A stretch of DNA of 64,000 bases from Gari tellinella. Taxonomy: Eukaryota > Mollusca > Bivalvia > Cardiida > Psammobiidae. Of the stretch, positions 58,301 through 64,000 are shown one piece after another. Positions within the stretch are counted from its first letter, which is position 1. Each line of letters opens with the position of its first letter. A program made the position numbers and the translations under genes. The notes beneath the pieces were generated by a model. The model saw only the letters and a program-made list of their open reading frames with translations. It had not been told where the DNA came from and ran no database searches. The stretch covers positions 106,068,794 to 106,132,793 of the forward strand of contig OV277858.1 in NCBI GenBank assembly GCA_922989275.2, in the 5' to 3' direction.

Positions 58301-59282
58301 TACTCCACCATCTGAAACATAACACACATTACACGAAACAAGACAGAACAAGGGAAATGGCAGGTCATATGATTGGTTTAAAAAAAGAATGGCCTTTTCG
58401 TATAACGTTAGAAAAGAATAAAAAAGATAACGAATGAATACACATCATGCATTAATGATAAATTCACCACAGGAAGAAAAAGGGAAAAGCGTTCTTAACC
58501 CTTTACTGCCTTTCTCCGAGTACAACGAATATTTGCAAATAGTTTAGATCCTGATCAGACGCCGCGTAACGCAGCGTCTGATCAGGGTCCAAACTGTTTG
58601 ACAATCATTTCAATATTTCTTACTTCAAAATTCCTTTACTTTGATATTGATAAATAAAAGCAGACGACAATTGATCAGAATTGATGACGTCATGGCAGCG
58701 AAAGGGTTAAACGTTTTAGATACATCGCGATGAGCTTCCTATTATTTTATAGTGACAACTACATGTGTCATGCTAGAATATCAAATCAATCGCAGATGTA
58801 CTCAAAGCCCATATGTATCAGTCGCCGGAACAGCTTATAGGGAAAAGATATCTTACCGCGACAAAAACGAACACGATACTTAGGCATTGCAATAGGATAC
58901 AGTATAAGACATAGCTAATTTTAGGGTTGACACCACCGTCGTCTTTAGTCTAGCATTTGCTCTTGTGACAATGGGACAGTTAAACCCTTTTCAACGTATG
59001 CCTTTTCACACGACATGCATAATAATCTTCCAAAATCATATTAAATATTATACAATCCATCTGATTTTATTTTCAAGTGTGATTACCTCCGCCATTACTG
59101 TAACACAGGTAGGGAAATCTCCAGATATTTCCCAATCCAACAGCAACTCCTATGGCCGCCATAACGAAGTCCAATTGGGATGACCAAGTCTGACGCTTGT
59201 GCTCCTCGTGCTCAGCGAATTTGTCACCCTTCTCTGCTGACTGAAGCAGGCTGTTTGTAGTTTTCTCTTTTTGCAAAGACAT
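37249..59282 (-). CDS. SLC6 Na+/Cl- coupled GABA/taurine/creatine-type transporter, 13 exons
   Basis: The gene encodes a 12-span plasma-membrane symporter that would import a small amino-acid-like solute with Na+ and Cl-. Thirteen exons join through GT..AG introns in matching phase to 1881 nt (626 codons plus stop), a normal SLC6 length. TM1 has [10 protein letters not shown], with Gly at the position where monoamine transporters carry Asp, so an amino-acid/GABA/taurine substrate class fits. EL2 has VPWASC..WNTDRC with the paired cysteines and three N-glycosylation sites. TM6 carries [12 protein letters not shown], followed by YNKYNNN. TM8 carries GLDS, the Na2-site motif. One TGA at 56737-56735 replaces the expected Trp of the WALYYL motif in exon 3 (codon 132) and would truncate the protein within TM3. 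All other splice sites and codons look intact. The exact substrate cannot be told. The promoter and any 5' non-coding exon were not identified. Confidence 0.88.
38265..38570 (-). pseudogene. Decayed duplicate of SLC6 exon 12
   Basis: On the minus strand it reads [14 protein letters not shown] (about 38570-38529), matching [14 protein letters not shown] of exon 12. After about 170 nt of unrelated sequence it reads [15 protein letters not shown] (about 38345-38290), matching [18 protein letters not shown] similarity is also evident (CTACAGTTTGATG.GAAGTAC). Stops and an insertion break the copy, so it cannot replace exon 12. Confidence 0.68.
38615..38785 (-). CDS. SLC6 exon 12 (TM12)
   Basis: The acceptor TATTTGCAG|ACTATC and donor AACACAG|GTAAGTA bound 171 nt. 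It encodes [40 protein letters not shown] and [17 protein letters not shown], ending in phase 0. Confidence 0.88.
39572..39672 (-). CDS. SLC6 exon 11 (TM11)
   Basis: The acceptor CTATTCTAG|GCGCCG and donor ACACTG|GTATGAG bound 101 nt. It encodes [20 protein letters not shown] and [13 protein letters not shown]. Confidence 0.85.
40085..40240. repeat. AAGCAGAATGC family element, reverse orientation
   Basis: 'aagcattctgcttcactttcagcctgctttgagctactatctgctggga' followed by 'tcttcggtagaggaataaat' matches the left half of the 25740 and 35640 copies reversed. It lies in intron 10. Confidence 0.5.
40368..40470 (-). CDS. SLC6 exon 10 (TM10)
   Basis: The acceptor GACTTTTTCAG|GGCGGGG and donor GTATTTG|GTGAGTA bound 103 nt. 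It encodes [20 protein letters not shown] and [14 protein letters not shown], the usual GG.YVF...D.Y motif. Confidence 0.88.
40520..40766. mobile_element. 247-bp TA-flanked MITE with hairpin core (intron 9)
   Basis: The left terminus CAGTGGCGAAAACG and right terminus (reverse complement CAGTGGAGAATACA) are flanked by TA (40518-40519, 40767-40768). The near-perfect palindrome at 40582-40648 has arms TTGGAGCC and GGCTCCAA and core GACGCCGGGTAACCCGGCGTC. This is the uninterrupted relative of 2109-3275. Confidence 0.75.
41193..41330 (-). CDS. SLC6 exon 9 (end of TM8, TM9)
   Basis: The acceptor GGTTTTCAG|TTCGTTG and donor ACAGAG|GTATGC bound 138 nt (46 codons). It encodes [20 protein letters not shown] and [20 protein letters not shown], then VTE. 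Confidence 0.88.
42590..42702 (-). CDS. SLC6 exon 8 (EL4 and first part of TM8)
   Basis: The acceptor ATTTCAG|GCCCAGG and donor AGTCTG|GTAAAC bound 113 nt. It encodes [20 protein letters not shown] and [17 protein letters not shown]. The Asp-Ser of GLDS is in the second sodium site of the family. Confidence 0.88.
43239..43363 (-). CDS. SLC6 exon 7 (TM7)
   Basis: The acceptor AATTTTAG|GAACGGC and donor TCAGCAG|GTAATTG bound 125 nt. It encodes [20 protein letters not shown] and [20 protein letters not shown], the TM7 and following loop. Confidence 0.88.
43590..43990. other. Intron 6 segment, no gene
   Basis: The 124-codon plus-strand frame at 43593-43967 is antisense in an intron, with no recognisable domain. 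I treat it as chance. Confidence 0.4.
43991..44110. repeat. AAGCAGAATGCGCC palindrome (intron 6)
   Basis: Near-perfect hairpin 44001-44071: CTGAAAGTAAGGCAGAATGC and its complement surround GCCTTAAGGC. A second short palindrome (TTAACACCGCTC..GAGCGGTGTTAA) lies at 44335-44370. Confidence 0.7.
44700..45510. repeat. Diverged tandem array, about 140-bp period, block 1 (intron 6)
   Basis: Recurring blocks appear in order: 'gcatttaacatgataacatatc', 'caagttcacatcgctctttgacaagatgagact', 'tttgtaacatgaaaacata', 'gttgaacatgataagacag', 'gacaagtcaacatt', 'tattgacataacaac'. Marker 'catttaacatgat' falls near 44763, 44908, 45210, 45350 and 45490. A SINE interrupts it at 44930-45065. Confidence 0.7.
44930..45065 (+). 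repeat. tRNA-derived SINE with conserved tail
   Basis: A tRNA-like head (TTACTCAGTTGTTAAAGCG..GGTTCAATATCC) is followed by GGCCGGGTCATACCAGAC and 'ccttgcctggcgctcggcattataaaggga'. The last is a 3' domain that I recall as common in molluscan SINEs. It is inserted in the tandem array. Confidence 0.65.
45640..45745 (-). repeat. tRNA-like SINE fragment
   Basis: It contains 'cacgagttcgatacccagcgg' and 'atcgtggtcgagacagtacagcagtg', a tRNA-like layout interrupting the array region. Confidence 0.4.
45880..45945. repeat. Diverged hairpin-family copy
   Basis: 'aatcagtaaataccacgatcagaggattactgaatgagccttttgatcagggatacattgtttgcc' is a degraded relative of the family, with GATCAG..TGATCAGG arms. Confidence 0.5.
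46205..46400 (-). repeat. SINE-like repeat, copy 2
   Basis: It matches 769-955: GGGGAACGAACCCACAACC, then 'ccttttacaagta', 'ctctaccaattac', 'gcacaatatcc' and 'ctatccgttaatcaaaacggaaaatatcgac'. Confidence 0.55.
46430..46985. repeat. Diverged tandem array, block 2 (intron 6)
   Basis: It resumes the same unit as 44700-45510: 'atcgctctttgacatgatgggtcaactttgtaacatcataacat', 'gtgcatttaacatgataata' and so on. The intervening 900 bp are insertions of other repeats. Confidence 0.65.
47293..49195 (+). mobile_element. 5'-truncated LINE with long RT open frame (intron 6, antisense)
   Basis: A continuous frame runs from about 47293 to the stop at 49027 (the first visible residues [18 protein letters not shown] have no ATG). 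It has RT motifs [44 protein letters not shown] and the catalytic [12 protein letters not shown], then a long C-terminal domain with [16 protein letters not shown] and CPLY, a zinc-knuckle-like end. A short 3' UTR with GGGCCGGTGGCCTGATTATA and AATAAA follows. The endonuclease is missing. The open frame over more than 570 codons indicates a young insertion. The clade was not determined. Confidence 0.88.
49200..50030. other. Intron 6, no feature recognised
   Basis: AT-rich intronic DNA between the LINE and exon 6. Confidence 0.45.
50033..50271 (-). CDS. SLC6 exon 6 (TM5-TM6)
   Basis: The acceptor ATTTGCAG|ATTGTATA and donor ATATAG|GTCAGTG bound 239 nt. It encodes [20 protein letters not shown], the EL3 segment ending KVWIEAASQ, the unwound TM6 region [14 protein letters not shown] and [15 protein letters not shown] replaces the more usual SY before NK. 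Confidence 0.9.
50414..50480. repeat. Hairpin-family palindrome with variant arms (intron 5)
   Basis: Arms GCAAATAGTGTAGACTCTGA and TCAGAGTCTACACTGTTTGC flank CAGACGCCGCATGATGCGGCG. The TAGACTC/GAGTCTA variant is symmetric. Confidence 0.7.
50821..50953 (-). CDS. SLC6 exon 5 (TM4)
   Basis: The acceptor ACTATTTCAG|GAGACAC and donor GGAAAG|GTAAGC bound 133 nt. With exon 4 it reads [20 protein letters not shown], then [20 protein letters not shown] and KWTGK, an excellent match to the family motif EFWERRVL..S.GLE.PG..KGVK.TGK. Confidence 0.9.
50955..51737. other. Intron 4, left part
   Basis: A degraded hairpin-family copy (ACAGACGCTGAGTAACTCGG) lies at about 51460-51505. Nothing else is recognised. 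Confidence 0.4.
51862..53225. other. Interior of the 51743-55435 element, no clear coding
   Basis: A minus-strand stretch around 52590-52440 has a fairly protein-like reading ([20 protein letters not shown], then [17 protein letters not shown]) between stops. I do not recognise it, and it may be a transposase relic or chance. Confidence 0.3.
53230..54192 (+). pseudogene. LINE fragment, RT active site to C-terminus
   Basis: In shifting plus-strand frames it reads [34 protein letters not shown] (catalytic FADD), then [18 protein letters not shown] pieces. It ends with [39 protein letters not shown] and PLRSDMTTG before TAG. This C-terminus is common to endonuclease/RT LINEs that are abundant in invertebrates. 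There are at least two frameshifts and several stops. It is inserted within the 51743-55435 element. Confidence 0.78.
54361..55052 (-). pseudogene. C2H2 zinc-finger ORF remnant inside the Transib-like element
   Basis: The frame 55052-54792 has a single C2H2 finger, C60-x2-C63-x12-H76-x4-H81 in [20 protein letters not shown] followed by AKNHKAKTL. After a broken segment the frame 54699-54361 continues with a basic region and [20 protein letters not shown]. From memory, a similar finger followed by a leucine-rich LLP segment occurs in a multicopy, uncharacterised bivalve protein family. Here it is broken by stops and a frameshift. Its position 380 bp inside the right terminus, reading inward, suggests it is element-encoded. 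Confidence 0.5.
55559..55699 (-). CDS. SLC6 exon 4 (extracellular loop 2)
   Basis: The acceptor ATTTCAG|ATGTTTTG follows phase 2, and the donor TGGGA|GTAATG ends in phase 2. It encodes [20 protein letters not shown] and onward to VVEVW. It carries sequons NTT, NLT and NCS, and the second cysteine of the conserved EL2 disulfide. Confidence 0.82.
55835..56058. mobile_element. Degraded TTAA-type MITE with hairpin core (intron 3)
   Basis: CCCTTCCACTCTC and the right AAAAGGG|TTAA match the ends of 29840-30089. The left TTAA is mutated to GTAA. The core palindrome has largely decayed (CAAACAGGTTGGATATAACG). Confidence 0.55.
56658..56802 (-). CDS. SLC6 exon 3 (TM3), contains an in-frame TGA
   Basis: The acceptor TTGTCAG|GTATTGG and donor GACAG|GTACGT bound 145 nt. 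Translation gives [20 protein letters not shown], then IA, a TGA stop, then ALYYLYMSL and [14 protein letters not shown]. Family members have Trp at the stop (AWALYYL or SWALYYL). The frame is correct on both sides, so this is a single-base nonsense change and not a frameshift. Confidence 0.88.
56875..57090. repeat. AAGCAGAATGCGCC family element (intron 2)
   Basis: Left 'cgtatttaatttattcctccgctgaag', centre 'ttaaagcaggccttaaggcacattctgctctactttcaacctgctttaag' and right 'ttagaaacaagccataaggtaaagggttaa'. The left arm of the palindrome is shortened by a deletion. Confidence 0.6.
57091..57800. other. Intron 2, no feature recognised
   Basis: AT-rich intronic DNA. Confidence 0.4.
57811..57942 (-). 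CDS. SLC6 exon 2 (TM2)
   Basis: The acceptor TATTTTAG|GTGCATTC and donor TTCAAAG|GTATAAC bound 132 nt. It completes NGGG and encodes [35 protein letters not shown] and VPVFKG, the conserved TM2 and first intracellular loop. Confidence 0.88.
58499..58706. mobile_element. 208-bp TTAA-flanked MITE with hairpin core (intron 1)
   Basis: Ends CCCTTTACTGCC and the right reverse complement CCCTTTCGCTGCC are flanked by TTAA (58495-58498, 58707-58710). The palindrome at 58535-58600 carries GATCAGACGCCGCG/TAACGCAGCGTCTGATC. It is the best preserved TTAA|CCC member with the standard core. Confidence 0.72.
59087..59282 (-). CDS. SLC6 exon 1 (N-terminus and TM1)
   Basis: It starts at ATG 59282 with [20 protein letters not shown]. 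The cytoplasmic [12 protein letters not shown] leads into TM1 [20 protein letters not shown]. It ends in phase 1 at GGCGGAG|GTAATC. A TATA-like 'ttatataagc' about 25 nt upstream on the minus strand is too close to be a confident promoter. Confidence 0.85.
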
Positions 59283-59655
59283 TTTTTGCGTTTGGTTTGC
59301 TTATATAACAGAAATGTAATATAATTTTAAATTATGTTGTTCTCAAACATTGGTGTATGTGCTTGTTTGCATGTTGGTTTTTTTCAACTTAAATCTTGGC
59401 CATAATTTCGGAAATAGTCTACCTATCTTTAAAGATTAAACGGGTTGATACCTCTCTTACTACCACATGACGATACAATTGAAACAAATACTGTCCTGAT
59501 TTAAACTTCCTTTCAATGTTTAATTCAACATTACGTACAAAGTTGTGATGCCAGAAAGCCATTTGTTTTCCATGTTGGACTAGAGAGTCCTAGAAAGTCG
59601 ATATGATTTTCGTAATAGATGGTACAACTCTTCCAACACTTTGCTTACAATCACT
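59283..59655. other. 5' flank of the transporter gene
   Basis: A TATA-like 'ttatataagc' (minus strand, about 59298-59308) and general AT-richness are present. I cannot separate promoter from a 5' intron. Confidence 0.3.
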
Positions 59656-59663
59656 TCTCTTAA

Positions 59664-60181
59664 AGCGACTCGCAATCAGATGGTGTATTTGCAAAAATAA
59701 AAGAAAGTATTCAAATAACAACAAATGTGTAGCATTATCGTGCACCTGGCACTAGACAATTATGATCAGTCTAGAAACACCCTCAAGAAAGGTCTTCAAA
59801 TTTTATTTTTTAGATATTTGCCGTCGCTTTATCCATTGCGTCGAAAGACGCAACAGAATTTCGACGCAACAGAAATTAATCACGGGCTCGGACATAAACC
59901 CAGGCCGAATTATGTACTCTCCATCGTTACACACTAATGTACGTTAAATGGTTCACAGATATATGAATAGTGCAGTGGTCTAAGGGGTTGTGTCTTTTGC
60001 TTTTCTGTCCCCGCATGCGGGGTACCGGGTTCGAATCCCACAAGAGCTCAATATTTATTTTGTTGAAATGCATTTTTTAAACAGAATTCGTTTTTCTTAA
60101 CCAATTCTTATCCGTTTATATAAGCGTTTGATAAATATTTACAAATGACTATTTTAATGCTAAATCTGGTTGCGAGCCTCT
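59664..60181 (+). mobile_element. TTAA-flanked element with a class-II tRNA-like core, copy X
   Basis: Termini AGCGACTCGCAATCAGAT and (right reverse complement) AGAGGCTCGCAACCAGAT are inverted and flanked by TTAA (59660-59663, 60182-60185). At about 59970-60050 lies a tRNA-Leu/Ser-like segment with an A box AGTGGTCTAAGG, a variable-arm-like CCCCGCATGCGGGG and the T arm GGGTTCGAATCCC. The whole 518 bp matches copy Y (26773-28578) in reverse complement. Confidence 0.75.
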
Positions 60182-60185
60182 TTAA

Positions 60186-61060
60186 GGGCACCTTCCTGTC
60201 TGAAAGGGTGACACTTTTAATCAAAAGGCTGATCGATAAAGATTTTTAAAATTTTCACAATAATTTGATACATTGTATTTTGCAAATGGTTAATGGAATA
60301 AACTTGAATTACTGATTTCCCATTATTATGTCTCCACATATATAATTCTCAGACAGACCATCTAAAGGTGATACATAGTTAGAGGCAGGTAGAGAGAGGT
60401 TAGCAGGAGAACACGGGACTAACGGATGGAATGACAGACAGATATGAAACTGAAAACGATATGCTTGAAATAATCTATATCAAGGTAAAGAGTTTGAATG
60501 TAGACTAGATCACACACTACGACGAAAGGAGAACACATAGTGTTTATGCGCAAAGACTAGAAAGGTATATTTTCCTCAGAAATCAACAGAAAGGTATCAT
60601 CAATATCAATTTGTAACAAATCCTAATGTCTATAAAACTACGTTTTACTTTTAAAATGTTGTACCAAGGGTTGTCAAACAGTTTGCAATCTGATTTTTTG
60701 CAGCATTATTTGGTCGTTTGATCTGGATCTGAAATGATATCAATCTAAGTTTGAGTGTAGTACTCACATGAAAGGGTTTAAATTATTCCGGGGTTTCGAC
60801 ACGTGCTCATGAAGCACTCGCTACGTCTTCTCATATCAAATATAAGGCCATCGTTTATGTAGTAAGCTGAATGGTATGAACAAGATTCTGCCAAACGACA
60901 GAAAGAAACCAAGAAGGACCTAGATAATAAGTGTGTATGTGTGTGCGAGAAAACAAAGAGACGAACATGTTTTGTTTTTTATTTGTTTTGATTTACGTCG
61001 TTTTCAAATGTATTTCAGTCATATCTCGACGTCAAGCTAATAACAGGTCGAGGAAAACCA
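60186..61060. other. Unassigned stretch
   Basis: A hairpin-family half copy occurs at about 60675-60740. No gene is recognised. Confidence 0.35.
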
Positions 61061-61064
61061 AAGA

Positions 61065-61245
61065 AGTCCTTTATGCATTGTTTCAGGCACACATTGGCAA
61101 CTGGGTAGAACCACCGACCTTCCGCAAGCCGACTTGAAGGCTTCCCCACACGAAAATCCGAACGATCCTATTGGGATTCGAACTCACAGCGGTTCGGAGC
61201 TTAGTGATGTTTGTCAAAGTGACTATACCACTATGCCACAGAGGG
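61065..61245 (-). repeat. tRNA-derived SINE, copy 2
   Basis: On the minus strand a tRNA-like head (GGCATAGTGGTATAGTCAC, then GTGAGTTCGAATCCCAA) is followed by the tail shared with 18799-18935 ('ggaagccttcaagtcgg..ggtcggtggttctacccagttgcc'). Confidence 0.6.
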
Positions 61246-61249
61246 TCCC

Positions 61250-61540
61250 AAGAGACAAACATACCAATAGGCATACAGTTAGGCAAACAGACTGGGGAGC
61301 TACAGCAAAAGACAAACACATACATAAACACGAACTAACATAGAAACAGACAGACCAAGGCAGACACAAACTTAGACAGAAACAGAAAGACAAGGACACA
61401 GAGAAAAGGACAGGGAGAGAGAGATAAGTTGTAAGAGCGATGTAGATAAAGAGACAACGAAAACAGAAAAGGTAGAGACAACAAGAAAGAGAGAGAGAGA
61501 GGAGATGGCCATAGAGACAGAGAGAGTTGGACAAATATAT
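61250..61540. repeat. Purine-rich degenerate AGACA/GAGA repeat
   Basis: The plus strand is strongly purine-rich, with many AGACA and GAGAGA units ending in a (GA)n run near 61490-61530. The opposing minus-strand frame (Leu/Cys/Ser rich) is a by-product of this composition. Confidence 0.55.
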
Positions 61541-62850
61541 CATCATTCCAGTATCATTAATTCTTTTGATAAAGATTCAACGACTAGACAAATATCATTC
61601 ATTGTAGAACAGGTGAATACATAAACTTACTTTCTTACTTGATCCATCAAGATAAACAGTATAACAAAATATACTTAATGACGCTAAAGCTAGCACAACA
61701 CTTCACGTTTGATCAGTTACACTAACCCAAGACAGAACATGTCACGCCTCAATCGTTTAAGCAACGCTCGATTCACAAGTTATAGCTACTCAAGAACACT
61801 TTATTTACGGTTTTTAAAACAGGTGAGAGCTTAAAGCTGAATGATAGTAAAGCAGAAAACCACCGAATTAAACGCAAAAATAACAGTTGTTCACTTTCAG
61901 TGGTCGTTATAAAGGGGCTTTCCTGTAGTTGTAGATCAATTTAGATAGTGATAACTTTACTTTTTAACTTAAATTAGAGCGTGAAATGAACAGACAGTGT
62001 GGTACATTTCGTAGTCGAGCGTATACAAAAATAGAGTTTTACACTCAAAAAGCAACCTGCATACGAGCAAGATACAAAACAGTTTATCGAGTAAACATAT
62101 TCGTCCACTCAAAATGTCAGTAAAACAATAATAAACTACAATAAATGTTAAGCAACGTATAATGTCTGATTCTTCACATGTAAATTAAGATCGTTTTACA
62201 ACAGGACAGTTTTAACAGTATAATATGCAAGGTATTCTTTTTAAAAAATTTAAATGTTAAAATATACTCGGCCAAAAAAGAAAGTACCCTCTTTTTACAT
62301 TAACGTTAAATTAAGTTAATGTATAGGCTCCATATCTTTAAAAGTGCCTTATCAACCCCAGTTTTGTTTTTAGATTTTAAAGGCTGATACGCCAACCAAT
62401 GTATTCCAGTAAAACGATTCATTCAACAAAAATGAAACACTTATAGTTCATTCTTTTTCCAAATCAAGGGGAGGTAATCTGATATTTTAAGACATTCTTG
62501 TCTTAATAACGCCGTGAATATTGTGGTGAATGATAGTCTAATGTGATTTGATTTTCTTTCGGAAAAATGAGCACCATTGTTTCGCTTCTGTGGAAAACAT
62601 TTTGAGCAAAAATGCTGTTTTCAGGAAAAAAAAGTTATTTAGCCACAATGATTTCATGTCATCTGCCACTTTCTATAAAACAAAAATTAAATAAAGTTAA
62701 TGTATGAGACGCTGATAATTTATAAAACAAAAGTGAGTTCATCTTTTTGGGCTGAGTATAGTACCACGATGCAGTATTGCTAGACTCTAATGGGCGGTAG
62801 GGAAGCTAAGTATCCGAAAGTATTCCTTACAACGCATAATAACTTATAAG
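61541..62850. other. Unassigned stretch
   Basis: 'agagcttaaagctgaatgatagtaaagcagaaaacc' at 61827 is a fragment of the AAGCAGAATGC family. No gene is recognised. Confidence 0.35.
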
Positions 62851-63300
62851 CTATCTAGCTTCTCAAAGACAAGTCATACGCAGTACCTTCTCCTGTTTAC
62901 ATACGGAAATAGAGGATCTTGTATGAGTGCTCATTATTTATCATTTTTAATAAACGAGTTGACTAAAATAATATGACGCGAGCCTTGGCGAGCGTCATAT
63001 TCATTTTAGTCAACGAGTTTATTAAAAATGATAAATAATGAGCACGAATGTGAGAATCTATTTATCACATAACAAGTTTAAGCACATATAAAATTAATTG
63101 AAGCCGTAGTTTGTAGACCCTCTGCTATATAGAATTTCTGCCAAAACGTTACGTTGTTTACGTTAACGTCATAGAAAATGACGTCATTTAGCGTCCTGCT
63201 ACATGCAGCGCTTGTGGACGAACAAGTTAGGCCGGAGCCCAAAAAACGATATTCCACTAGTGGATTACGATATTTATACAATCGCTTTATGCAACTCCCA
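62850..63300. repeat. Foldback element with 58-bp arms
   Basis: A near-perfect hairpin at 62928-63044 (TGCTCATTATTTATCATTTT through GACTAAAATAATATGACG and complement) has a short loop CGAGCCTTGGCGAG. The right flank has 'ccactagtggattacgatat..atacaatcgcttta', reminiscent of the foldback element at 3519-4062, so the two families may share an origin. Confidence 0.65.
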
Positions 63301-63763
63301 GACCGCAAATTATGTGATAATATATGATCCAGGGTAAACGGCAAGACATTTATGGTCTAAATATCACACCTGAAATAAGAAATGATGTGTCTAATCCGTG
63401 ACCTTCGCGATAACGATGCCAATTCATATTATTTTAATCATAGGTTAATAGCTCCTGTGTTCTAATATTAGGTATTTTGGACAGACGCTGAGGTTTTTGT
63501 AACCATGAAAGAAACCTTATGCTATTGATCACCAGCATTAACACAAGCCTCCTTGACAGACTGAGCAGATATAATTGTTAGAAGATCCAACGGCTAGGGA
63601 GTACTGTTGAGCGCTTTGAGGGGAGCACAGACAAAACGCTGTCCGTCAACTAAGACCAATCGTGTCCCTGGATCAGATTCTTAGAGGCCAAGATAGATTG
63701 GCCTAGTGCAATGGCTTTTCAAATAAAATATCTTTAACGCTCTGTTCAGGTGGTTCATTCATT

Positions 63764-63931
63764 ATAGGAATAAACAACATATTTTTGACGTTCATGACGG
63801 TATGACTACATTAACTTCGCAGGGGGTAAATTACGTAAACGCCCGAAGGGCGTTTTCGTTAAATTTACCCCCCGAAGCTAATGTAGTCATACCGTCATGA
63901 GCGGCAAAGAGATGTTGTTTATTCCTTATAT
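63764..63931. repeat. Foldback element with nested inverted repeats
   Basis: The inner hairpin 63792-63900 (TCATGACGGTATGACTACAT, then GGGGGTAAATT..AACGCCC/GGGCGTT and complements) is enclosed by outer inverted AGGAATAAACAACAT and ATGTTGTTTATTCCT. Non-coding. Confidence 0.65.
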
Positions 63932-64000
63932 TTATATTTATAGTTTCTGTCTTGTCAATTTAATGTGTTTATTTGCCAGATTTGTTTTTCTGTATAAGAA

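Noticed and set aside
61223..61546. Minus-strand 107-codon Leu/Cys/Ser-rich frame resembling a membrane protein
   Set aside because: It is the complement of a purine-rich degenerate repeat. The apparent hydrophobicity comes from composition.

Overview
The window is eukaryotic, AT-rich, intron-containing DNA. It is almost certainly from a bivalve mollusc, probably a heterodont, though the species cannot be read from the sequence. This rests on the dense set of short palindromic and foldback repeats, tRNA-derived SINEs, a tandem-unit element of the 'pearl' kind described in bivalves, and the intron/exon style. There are no operons, CRISPR arrays or bacterial features.

The main gene is on the minus strand between 59282 and 37249. 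It is a 13-exon SLC6-family Na+/Cl- coupled transporter of the GABA/taurine/creatine type. All 12 introns have GT..AG borders and consistent phases. The assembled coding length is 1881 nt (626 codons plus stop). One in-frame TGA sits in exon 3 where the family has Trp, so this copy is either a recent pseudogene, a null allele, a sequence error, or a transcript needing recoding. A decayed copy of exon 12 lies just downstream of exon 12. A second gene is represented only by its first coding exon at 1749..1554 (minus), which has a signal peptide and a YWTD/LDL-receptor-like start and continues off the left edge.

Everything else is mobile-element archaeology. From left to right: a TA-flanked MITE split by a TTAA-flanked insertion (2.1-3.3 kb); a foldback element (3.5-4.1 kb) with an inverted-orientation second copy at 23.2-23.7 kb; a Harbinger-like MITE inserted into a copy of itself (5.2-6.5 kb); a pogo-like element (11.6-12.9 kb); a mariner transposase pseudogene (13.1-14.2 kb); a LINE fragment (14.2-14.7 kb); a degraded Ty3-type retrotransposon with integrase upstream of reverse transcriptase, the GMR1-like order (16.0-18.3 kb); a three-level nest (26.7-28.6 kb) of pogo-like MITE, TTAA-flanked tRNA-bearing element and pearl-like tandem element; a LINE remnant (31.0-31.8 kb); a tRNA-like tandem pair (32 kb); and a second pogo-like element (34.2-35.6 kb).

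The transporter introns hold a diverged array of about 140-bp units split into two blocks (44.7-47.0 kb), a LINE with a 564-codon open frame in antisense (47.3-49.2 kb), and a 3.7-kb element at 51743-55435. That element has perfect 19-bp inverted termini starting CACGGTG and a 5-bp target duplication, which is the signature of the Transib/RAG superfamily. Upstream of the transporter is a second copy of the tRNA-bearing TTAA element (59.7-60.2 kb) and two large hairpin repeats (62.9-63.9 kb).

I found no convincing new molecular system. The most unusual items are the Transib-like element, the TIR element with a tRNA core, the nonsense codon in an otherwise intact SLC6 gene, and a hairpin repeat family whose arms differ between copies but stay matched within each copy. 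All family assignments are from memory of motifs, not from searches.
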